Positions 11,656 to 17,077 of a stretch of 17,077 nucleotides of DNA are shown in pieces. The stretch spans positions 1-17,077 of the forward strand of contig JBCDLI010000057.1 of assembly GCA_038745535.1 (NCBI GenBank). Reading direction: 5' to 3'. How positions within the stretch are numbered: position 1 is the stretch's first letter; each line of letters begins with the position of its first letter. The notes under the pieces are model-generated. The model was not told the DNA's origin, searched no databases, and worked only from the letters and a program-made list of their open reading frames with translations. The translations under genes were made by a program, and so were the position numbers. The DNA comes from JBCDLI01 sp038745535 (GTDB lineage: Bacteria; Pseudomonadota; Alphaproteobacteria; Rhizobiales; Rhizobiaceae).

Positions 11656-13854
11656 TCACATGCGCGCTGAGAGGCCAACGATCTCGAAGAACAGTGTCTC
11701 GCCGTTTGAGTCGTCCACGCCGTCATTGTCTGTCACCGCAAAAGCGCGGTTCTCAGCATCGATGGCGAAGCCTTCAATCTTGTCGACAACATAGCCGCCC
11801 GTTGAGCGAAGGTCCGGGATGAAGTTGTGCATGATTTGCTTTGCGACGACTGGCAGGTCGCCATCAAGTGGTGCGGGCTGCAATTCATCGACCGCAACGC
11901 GATAGAGACGCTTGATCTCTGCTGCTTCGCCGATCTGGTTGTCACGCTCGATGATGTAGACATGGTCACCGTCGTGGGCGGTGATTTCTGACAGACCAAC
12001 CCAGCCGGCGCCCTTTGGCTGAAGCGGATAGTGCACCGCGCCCCATTCCTCGGTTTCGAGGTTGTGTGACACGAGTTTCAACATGCCTTCGGGATCGTTG
12101 CCCCATTCGCGTTGCAGCGCGATCCAAAGCGTATCGCCGATGCGCGTGATCCCTTCGGCACCAAAGCGGCGCTCAACGGCAAGCAGTTCGGCAGGGAATG
12201 GGATCTGATCTTCGATCTCGCCGTCTGCGTTCACATGGTAAATGCCGTGTGGGATCATGCGATCAGTGCGACCTTCAGACGCCAGCCAGAAGCCGCCTTC
12301 GCCATCCGGCGTGATGCCCTCTAGGTCCAGCAATTGTGCGTTTGCACCGCCGCGCGTGATGCGCGTTGCCTTGGTGATCCGAGCAGGAGATTGGTTCGCG
12401 TCAATCGTGAAAATTGTCGGCTGCATCGCATAGAAACTATCGTTGACAGCGTAGAGAATTCCGGGTTGTTCCGGGTCAGCCGTTAGGCCAGAAAGTGCGC
12501 CGAAGCCAATCGGACGACCATTGTCGTCCATGTCCGACATGATCATCGGGTATTCAGCTTCACCTTCGGACCGCTCATAGATGGTCACGTGGCTGCGCAC
12601 ACCGCCGTCTTCGATCAGGTCAACTTCGTTGGCGATAGCCACGAGGTTACGATTTGGAATGGCAATCGCGCCTTCCGGCCCAAGAGCCGTTGGCAACAGT
12701 TGAACGAAGTCCGGCGCGTTAGAACCGCCATTGTCGCGGTAAACGCCAACGACCGAGCCGCGCTCTGACAGAAGGAAGATGTGCGGCACACCATCGAAGT
12801 TGGCGACTTCCATGCCCTCGGGCTCCACGCCTTTGTTGCCCGAACGGCGCTCAGGATAGTGGCCTACCATTGCCACCTGATATTCGAACTCGAGACCGCT
12901 TTCAAAGAGCACTTCGCCTTGCTTGTTAAAGATGGTGAAGCCGCGCGAGCCGCCTTCGTAATCACCTTCGTTTGCGGTGACCAAGCGGTCATTGTCGAGC
13001 CACTGGACGGCGTCCGGTTCACGAACGACACCTTCGAGCGTGTCATCGAATGTCAATGCGCGCTCTTCGGCTGTGTCGACGTTTTCCAGATCAACGGCCC
13101 CTGCGGAGAAATGCGAGATGACTTCGCCGGTTTCGCCATTCAACACCACGATGTGGTTGTTTTCTTGTAGGGTGACGGCGAGTTCGTTAGCCGCGTTGAA
13201 ATCTACAAATTCCGGCTCAGGGTCTGAGCCTGCGACTTCAGCGAGACCTGTGACGTCGGCAACGATGCGGCTGCTGCAGTCAAGTGCGCCTGAAGCAAGG
13301 CGATAAATCTCAACGTTACCGGCGGGCATTTGCGGGATCACGCCGTCGTTTAAATCTTCGTCGCGCTCGTTCTCAATTGCTACGGCGAGGAGGGTGCCGT
13401 CTGGAGAAATCGCGGTTGAGTCTGGTTGTCCTCCGAGTTCGCAATCCTGTTCAATCTCGCCGCTGCTGAGGTTGACGCTGACAAGGCGGCCCGACGGCTC
13501 CACAAAGCTCTCTGACGTATTCAGGGAAACGAAAACCCGCCCGCCCTGGACAGAAACAGCTGTCGGCTCGCCATCGAATTCAATGAAACCGGCAGGCTGT
13601 GGATTTGCAGGGTTTGAGATGTCGATCATGCCAACGCCGCCGAGCGGGCTATCGGAATAGACCAGCATCTGACCGTCTTCGGTCGCAGCGATGATTTCCG
13701 ATGCGCTTTCACTCTCCTGACCGGCTTCGGCAGGGATGTTCAGATTTACGGGAAAGGACGCTATTCGCTTGAAGCTCATGTCATCGGCAAGGGCAACGGT
13801 GGCTGTTGAGGCCAAAAGCGCTAGGGGTAAAGCGCCGTTCAAAATGGATTTCAT
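11656..13854 (-). CDS. Secreted two-propeller protein with phytase-like esterase domain
   Basis: This 732-residue protein has a Sec signal peptide, MKSILNGALPLALLAS to ALA at 23, then DDMSF. Residues about 28-435 form a beta-propeller of the kind seen in choice-of-anchor I and YVTN-type proteins (MIDISNPANPQPAGF, ISPDGTLLAVAIENE, REPDAVQWLDNDRLVTANEG, VEPEGMEV). Residues about 445-728 match the esterase-like/phytase-like domain (PF13449 type): GFGALSGLTADPE, LLDLEGITPDGEGGFWLASEG, GAEGITRIGDTLWIALQ, GWVGLSEITAHDGDHVYIIERDN and KIEGFAIDAENRAFAVTDNDG. Many Asp/Glu residues suit Ca2+ binding. It should act on phosphate esters in the periplasm or outside the cell, but activity is unproven. GGAGA precedes the ATG and a Pho box lies 47-64 bp upstream. 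The exact repeat count is uncertain. Confidence 0.86.
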   Translation of the reverse strand: MKSILNGALPLALLASTATVALADDMSFKRIASFPVNLNIPAEAGQESESASEIIAATEDGQMLVYSDSPLGGVGMIDISNPANPQPAGFIEFDGEPTAVSVQGGRVFVSLNTSESFVEPSGRLVSVNLSSGEIEQDCELGGQPDSTAISPDGTLLAVAIENERDEDLNDGVIPQMPAGNVEIYRLASGALDCSSRIVADVTGLAEVAGSDPEPEFVDFNAANELAVTLQENNHIVVLNGETGEVISHFSAGAVDLENVDTAEERALTFDDTLEGVVREPDAVQWLDNDRLVTANEGDYEGGSRGFTIFNKQGEVLFESGLEFEYQVAMVGHYPERRSGNKGVEPEGMEVANFDGVPHIFLLSERGSVVGVYRDNGGSNAPDFVQLLPTALGPEGAIAIPNRNLVAIANEVDLIEDGGVRSHVTIYERSEGEAEYPMIMSDMDDNGRPIGFGALSGLTADPEQPGILYAVNDSFYAMQPTIFTIDANQSPARITKATRITRGGANAQLLDLEGITPDGEGGFWLASEGRTDRMIPHGIYHVNADGEIEDQIPFPAELLAVERRFGAEGITRIGDTLWIALQREWGNDPEGMLKLVSHNLETEEWGAVHYPLQPKGAGWVGLSEITAHDGDHVYIIERDNQIGEAAEIKRLYRVAVDELQPAPLDGDLPVVAKQIMHNFIPDLRSTGGYVVDKIEGFAIDAENRAFAVTDNDGVDDSNGETLFFEIVGLSARM

Positions 13855-13900
13855 CGGTGTCTCCGCTGGATAAAGGCGGGTCCGGTAGGACTTGGTTCAC

Positions 13901-13918
13901 GTGACAAAGCGATGACAG
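13901..13918 (-). promoter_or_regulatory. PhoB-type Pho box upstream of the phytase-like gene
   Basis: On the minus strand the sequence reads CTGTCAT, four bases (CGCT), TTGTCAC. This matches the two direct-repeat units of the Pho box (CTGTCAT-N4-CTGTCAY) in 13 of 14 defined positions. It ends 46 bp before the ATG of the phytase-like gene, in the right orientation for activation. No clear -10 hexamer is visible, which is usual for PhoB-dependent promoters. Confidence 0.72.
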
Positions 13919-13947
13919 TTGTTTGAAATCTCCATGACGGGATGGGT

Positions 13948-13963
13948 AAGTCAATCATGACTT
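13948..13963. promoter_or_regulatory. Palindrome overlapping the trcR promoter
   Basis: AAGTCA (13948-13953) and TGACTT (13958-13963) are perfect inverted arms around ATCA. The right arm overlaps the predicted -35 of trcR, so a protein bound here could block or assist RNA polymerase. It is not followed by a T-run and is too short for a terminator. No binding protein can be named. Confidence 0.4.
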
Positions 13964-13989
13964 GCGTGAATCGGTTTGCCGCCCTATTG
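13961..13989 (+). promoter_or_regulatory. Candidate trcR promoter
   Basis: CTTGCG (13961-13966), a 17-bp spacer and CTATTG (13984-13989) resemble the alphaproteobacterial housekeeping consensus CTTGAC-N17-CTATAT at eight of twelve positions. The leader to the trcR ATG would be about 80 nucleotides and is G+C rich. The gap 13855-14076 holds this promoter, the palindrome and the Pho box; I see no gene in it. Confidence 0.45.
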
Positions 13990-14076
13990 TTTTTGTACTT
14001 CCGGAAATCAGTGGTTTATCCCACGCCCGCGGCCCCGGCGCGGACGATGCAACTCTTTGCTTGAAAGGCAAACACC

Positions 14077-14826
14077 ATGGCGACCCAATTGTTGATGCCC
14101 AAAGCGACAGCTGTCTGGCTGGTCGACAACACCGCGCTTACTTTCGATCAGATTGCGGAGTTTTGCACTCTCCACCCGCTGGAAGTGGCAGCCATTGCTG
14201 ATGGGGAGTCCGCTCAGGGTATTAAAGGCCTCGATCCGATCAACACGGGACAATTATCGCGTGACGAGATTGCCAAGGCCGAAGGTGACCCAAACCACAA
14301 GCTGAAAATGCTTGAGCCGAAGGTTCGCGTACCGCCGATCAAAAAGAAGGGTCCGCGCTACACACCGCTTTCTAAGCGTCAAGATCGCCCCAATGCTATT
14401 CTCTGGCTGATCAGAAATCATCCAGAATTGAAGGTCGCGCAGATATCGCGTCTTGTCGGCACGACGAAAAACACGATCGATCAAATTCGCGAGCGGACAC
14501 ACTGGAATTCGCCGAATTTGCAGCCCGTCGATCCGGTTGCGCTTGGCCTTTGCACGCAAATTGAACTCGATTTTGAAGTGGCGCGTGCGGCAAAGAACAA
14601 GCCTGCCGAACCAGAAGTTGAAGCAACTGAAGAAGCGCCAATTACGGCTGTTGATCCAGCATTGATGCCTGCGACTCAGACCGAAAACCTGACCGCAGAA
14701 GACGTGTTCTCCACGCCAGTTGATGCGCCTGCAGCCGAACCTAATTCAAATGAGGAAGACGAAATTGATCCGGATTCGGTGTTTGCCAAGTTGAAGTCGC
14801 TAAAGACGGACGAAAAAGCGGACTAA
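14077..14826 (+). CDS. trcR: TrcR-type (DUF1013) cell-cycle transcriptional regulator
   Basis: This 249-residue protein fits the alphaproteobacterial DUF1013 family, annotated as cell-cycle regulator TrcR. The opening (MATQLLMPKATAVWLVDNTA, then LTFDQIAEFCTLHPLEVAAI at 21-40) is the family's first helix-turn-helix-like unit. A basic linker (PPIKKKGPRYTPLSKRQDRP, 86-105) leads to a second one at about 107-140, including NHPELKVAQISRLVGTTKNT. Residues from about 172 form an acidic, low-complexity tail that ends SVFAKLKSLKTDEKAD. The start is supported by AAAGG eleven bases upstream and by conservation of the first residues. It converges on the WYL regulator gene with only 8 bp between them. Work in Caulobacter links the family to transcription control; its targets here are unknown. 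Confidence 0.87.
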   Translation: MATQLLMPKATAVWLVDNTALTFDQIAEFCTLHPLEVAAIADGESAQGIKGLDPINTGQLSRDEIAKAEGDPNHKLKMLEPKVRVPPIKKKGPRYTPLSKRQDRPNAILWLIRNHPELKVAQISRLVGTTKNTIDQIRERTHWNSPNLQPVDPVALGLCTQIELDFEVARAAKNKPAEPEVEATEEAPITAVDPALMPATQTENLTAEDVFSTPVDAPAAEPNSNEEDEIDPDSVFAKLKSLKTDEKAD

Positions 14827-14834
14827 CGCGTTTT

Positions 14835-15557
14835 TCAAAAGCCTTGTGAGGCAAAGTCAAAATCGGGTGGGACTTGGCCCCGTTCGATCATCTGAGCGTA
14901 GCAGTCTTTAAGTGTTTGGCCTTTTTGCGGTTTAAACCGCTCTCCGGTCGCGGACAATTCGCTCATCCGGTCAACGCGAAACATCCGAAAGTCCTCGCGC
15001 ATGCGGCACCAGCCGAGCGCAGTCCAGCTTTGCGTCCAAATCCAAAGACCGAGCGGATTTATCTGCCGTGAAGTTTGTCGCCCCTCTGCGTCTTCGTAAT
15101 TGAAGACAAGCACCTGGCGATCTTCGCTGGCGCGTTCAATCACATCTAACGAATGGCGGACATCGTCCGGAATAAAACGGAACGGTGCGCGGATGGCGAC
15201 CCGTTCGACGCGGGTCTTTTCCGCCTCGGGGAGAACAGTTTCAATTTTGATCAGTGCCTCTTCGGCAGCTTTCGCCATCTCCAGTCCGCCGACGGCGCGG
15301 ATTAGGCGTGCCCCTGCGACAAGGGCCACGATTTCATCGCGAGAAAACATCAGTGGCGGCAGGTCGTAGCCTTCCCGCATGATGTAGCCGATGCCCGCCT
15401 CACCATCGATTGGGACGCCGGTTGATTGGAGATCGGCTATGTCGCGATAAATTGTGCGTTCGGAGACTTCGAGCCGTTCACTCAGAATTTTTGCCGTCAC
15501 CAGCCGACCGCCGCGCAGATGTTGCACGATCTGAAAAAGACGGTCGGCTCTGCGCAT
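14835..15557 (-). CDS. YafY-type WYL-domain transcriptional regulator
   Basis: This 240-residue DNA-binding regulator has an N-terminal helix-turn-helix (about 1-60): MRRADRLFQIVQHLRGGRL, then LSERLEVSERTIYRDI as the recognition part. A linker region (65-130) follows, and then a WYL ligand-binding domain, about 135-205, with QINPLGLWIWTQSWTALGWC (165-184) and FRMFRVDRM (190-198). WYL domains bind small ligands or nucleic acid. It starts 3 bp after the stop of the VOC gene, so the two form an operon, with GAGAG as weak ribosome binding site. A palindrome in front of the VOC gene is its probable operator. The ligand is unknown. Confidence 0.92.
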   Translation of the reverse strand: MRRADRLFQIVQHLRGGRLVTAKILSERLEVSERTIYRDIADLQSTGVPIDGEAGIGYIMREGYDLPPLMFSRDEIVALVAGARLIRAVGGLEMAKAAEEALIKIETVLPEAEKTRVERVAIRAPFRFIPDDVRHSLDVIERASEDRQVLVFNYEDAEGRQTSRQINPLGLWIWTQSWTALGWCRMREDFRMFRVDRMSELSATGERFKPQKGQTLKDCYAQMIERGQVPPDFDFASQGF

Positions 15558-15560
15558 CTC

Positions 15561-15992
15561 TCAGGTGGCCTTTTGGTCAAAATTGAACAGGCCGATCGAG
15601 TTGCCGTCAGGATCGGTGATGTAAACGAAACGACCAATTGGAATGTCGATGATGGGCGAGACGACTTCGCCCCCTGCCGGTTCAACACGCTCTATGACCT
15701 TTTCGAGGGGTTCGGTCGCCAAGAGGTGTATTGTTGGTCCGTTGCCTGTATCTGCTGGTTTGCCAGGATAGAGGTGGCCAAGAGATCCGGGCGTCTTTGG
15801 ATCGGCAAACCACACCATCGGATTGGGCAAGACTTCGTTTTGCTCGTAGATCATTTTGATGTCTAACACAGCTTCGTAAAAGGCTTGGCCTTTGGCGAGA
15901 TCGCGGACTGGGATTTCATACCAGCAGGCATAGCCCGGCGTGGTGGGCAGCTGTGGCATTGTTGTTGTGATGTCGACTGTGTGTTCTGTCAT
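15561..15992 (-). CDS. VOC (glyoxalase/dioxygenase fold) family protein
   Basis: This 143-residue single-chain VOC protein shows two halves of the fold: CWYEIPVRDLAKGQAFYEAV near the N-terminus and GRFVYITDPDGNSIGLFNF at the C-terminus. Candidate metal ligands are few (the histidine of IHLLATE, for example), and the last position usually held by Glu is not clear, so an enzyme role is uncertain. Such proteins often bind or modify small toxic molecules. I chose ATG 15992 (MTEHTVDITTT) with GGAAG six bases upstream over the upstream in-frame ATG at 16022, which would place MGCHQHRKHT, an unlikely sequence, in front. It is the first gene of an operon with the WYL regulator. Confidence 0.88.
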   Translation of the reverse strand: MTEHTVDITTTMPQLPTTPGYACWYEIPVRDLAKGQAFYEAVLDIKMIYEQNEVLPNPMVWFADPKTPGSLGHLYPGKPADTGNGPTIHLLATEPLEKVIERVEPAGGEVVSPIIDIPIGRFVYITDPDGNSIGLFNFDQKAT

Positions 15993-16036
15993 TGTGTGCT
16001 TCCGATGTTGATGGCAGCCCACGCCTAACAGACCCC

Positions 16037-16058
16037 TCCTGACAGCATACTGTCAGGA
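16037..16058. promoter_or_regulatory. Perfect palindrome, probable operator of the VOC-WYL operon
   Basis: TCCTGACAG (16037-16045) and CTGTCAGGA (16050-16058) are exact inverted arms of nine bases around CATA. It lies 45-66 bp upstream of the VOC start, where a promoter is expected. On the minus strand no T-run follows it (GGAGGGG), so it is unlikely to be the terminator of the short-chain dehydrogenase gene that ends at 16071. A dimeric WYL regulator would suit such a site. Confidence 0.6.
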
Positions 16059-16070
16059 TGTTTTCAGAAC

Positions 16071-16865
16071 TCAATCGTCGTCCGGTACGTCCACCGTATA
16101 ATTCAAAGCCAAGCGTCCGCCGTCTGCATACAGAATTTCGCCGGTCATGTAGCCTGCCTCACGCGATGCCAGAAAAGACACGATTGAGGCCACCTCGGTA
16201 ACATCACCAACCCGACCAAGCGGCGTGCGCGATAGGATGCCTTTCCGCGCCTCCGCGTTGTCGGTGACGCTCGTCAGCATTTCGGTCGCGATTGAGCCGG
16301 GACCAACTGCGTTTACACGAATGCCATGGGGCGCAAGCGACAGGGCCATGACCTTCGTCAGTTGGTTTACGCCGCCTTTTGAAACGCAGTAGGGCACCTG
16401 ATTGGGAATAGCGACCTTCGCGTTGATTGAGGACATGTTGACAATCGAGCCTGCGTGGCCGCCGCCCTTCACCTTCTCCACCATGTATTCGGCAACTGCT
16501 TGGCCAACGAGAAATGTGCCTTTCAAATTAACATTCAGAACCTGGTCGAAATCATCTTCGGCAAGTTCCAGGAAATCTGCGGCATGCACAATCGCTGCAT
16601 TGTTCACGAGGATATCGATGTCGCCCCAAAGGTCGATAACGCCCGCCACGAGGTTATGAACGTCTAGTCGGTTTGATACATCAACGGCAAAAAAATGCGT
16701 TGGGCCGATATCTTCCAGTTCTTTCTCAGCTTGCTTGCCTTTTGCTTTGTCAACGTCGGCTATCGCGACCCGGCAGCCATCCTGTAGTAAGCGCCGCGCG
16801 ATTGCGTAACCGATGCCCTTAGCTGCGCCGGTCACAATCGCTATCTTTCCGTCTAAATCCGCCAT
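16071..16865 (-). CDS. Short-chain dehydrogenase/reductase (SDR), classical type
   Basis: This 264-residue NAD(P)-dependent oxidoreductase has the classical SDR motifs: TGAAKGIG (12-19) in the Rossmann loop, DVS near residue 62, NNAA (88-91), Asn113, and the catalytic Ser145/146, Tyr159 and Lys163 (YCVSK). ADVD at 36-39 after the second strand suggests NAD rather than NADP. The C-terminal GEILYADGG is typical. The start at 16865 has GGGAG a few bases upstream; the in-frame extension to 16976 runs into a terminator hairpin and is rejected. Substrate is not recognisable, probably a sugar or a hydroxy compound. A strong terminator 81 bp upstream means it has its own promoter within 16866-16946. 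Confidence 0.92.
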   Translation of the reverse strand: MADLDGKIAIVTGAAKGIGYAIARRLLQDGCRVAIADVDKAKGKQAEKELEDIGPTHFFAVDVSNRLDVHNLVAGVIDLWGDIDILVNNAAIVHAADFLELAEDDFDQVLNVNLKGTFLVGQAVAEYMVEKVKGGGHAGSIVNMSSINAKVAIPNQVPYCVSKGGVNQLTKVMALSLAPHGIRVNAVGPGSIATEMLTSVTDNAEARKGILSRTPLGRVGDVTEVASIVSFLASREAGYMTGEILYADGGRLALNYTVDVPDDD

Positions 16866-16946
16866 GGTCTCCCTCTCGTCGATGGGAATTACGCGATGTC
16901 GATTCGCGATGAAAGGATGAAATTTGTGCAGTGGGTTCCCACCAAC

Positions 16947-16983
16947 AAAAACCCCGCATGGCGGGTTGGACGCCATGCGGGGT
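16947..16983 (-). terminator. Strong terminator of a gene entering from the right edge
   Basis: ACCCCGCATGGCG (16951-16963) and CGCCATGCGGGGT (16971-16983) form a perfect 13-bp stem around GGTTGGA. On the minus strand the stem is followed by TTTTTG (A-run 16947-16951). It is the strongest terminator in the window and ends a minus-strand transcript arriving from beyond 17077. Confidence 0.93.
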
Positions 16984-17077
16984 GTGATCGGCCGGATCGG
17001 TTGGGAGGGGACTTATCCGGCGTTTCAGTTGGAGGTCAGATTACCGGTCGCTTGATGTGAACGACTTGGAGATGATG
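16984..17077 (-). other. 3' end or untranslated tail of an unseen minus-strand gene
   Basis: Because of the terminator at 16947-16983, a minus-strand gene should end here or just outside. All three minus-strand frames are closed: TAA at 17041-17043 (preceded by codons for ISKSFTSSDR), TGA at 17036-17038 (preceded by LQVVHIKRPVI) and TGA at 17025-17027. The visible part is too short to tell which is coding or to name a product. Confidence 0.4.

Noticed and set aside
12781..13660. Plus-strand open frames inside the phytase-like gene
   Set aside because: The minus-strand frame is one unbroken 732-residue protein with a signal peptide and domain motifs; the others have low-complexity, shadow-like composition.
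13968..13972. GANTC (CcrM methylation) site upstream of trcR
   Set aside because: One such site is expected by chance in a gap of this size.
16037..16058. Palindrome as the terminator of the dehydrogenase gene
   Set aside because: No T-run follows on the minus strand, and the position suits an operator of the VOC-WYL operon better.
16866..16976. Extended start of the short-chain dehydrogenase
   Set aside because: The extension runs through a terminator hairpin and lacks a ribosome binding site, while ATG 16865 follows GGGAG and fits the family.

Overview
The window looks like an ordinary, gene-dense stretch of an alphaproteobacterial chromosome, most likely from the Hyphomicrobiales (Rhizobiales). 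Pointers are an RcdA-type (DUF1465) protease adaptor, a TrcR-type (DUF1013) cell-cycle regulator, a DUF1192 protein, two YdcH/DUF465 proteins beside purE, a cysteine-free L31, and the block ThiE-like / Sel1-repeat / efp / inositol monophosphatase. No transposase, integrase, CRISPR array, prophage gene, tRNA or rRNA was seen. I cannot name a genus.

Layout. 1-569 (minus): the 5' part of purE, cut by the window edge, preceded by a small YdcH protein. 735-911 (plus): a second YdcH protein, facing away from the first. 957-1217 (minus): a short ArsR-type regulator. 1343-5085 (plus): a tight run of a ThiE-like protein, a secreted Sel1-repeat protein, elongation factor P, an inositol monophosphatase-family enzyme and a LysE/ArgO amino-acid exporter. 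5161-7230 (plus): a proton-channel pair, a MotA/TolQ-like protein and a MotB/OmpA-like protein with a long periplasmic coiled coil. 7238-9076 (minus): an ABC exporter half-transporter. 9264-9485 (plus): rpmE (L31), behind a structured leader and followed by a clear terminator. 9547-10501 (minus): rcdA and a DUF1192 gene, separated by a terminator and an exact CtrA-type box. 10593-11585 (plus): a quinone oxidoreductase. 11656-13854 (minus): a large secreted phytase-like beta-propeller protein behind a strong Pho-box match. 14077-14826 (plus): trcR. 14835-15992 (minus): a VOC protein and a WYL regulator, with a perfect 9-bp-arm palindrome in front of the pair. 16071-16865 (minus): a short-chain dehydrogenase. 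At the right edge a strong minus-strand terminator marks the end of a gene that lies mostly outside.

How it fits together. Two cell-cycle regulators (rcdA, trcR) lie within 5 kb, and the CtrA-type box upstream of rcdA suggests a feedback loop, because RcdA helps ClpXP degrade CtrA. The Pho box suggests that the phytase-like protein is made under phosphate starvation. The palindrome suggests that the WYL regulator controls its own VOC-WYL operon. The least understood protein system is the MotA/MotB-like pair: it resembles an ion-driven stator but has no flagellar or defence genes beside it. Most of the novelty is in regulation (rpmE leader, CtrA box, Pho box, WYL palindrome) rather than in new gene families.
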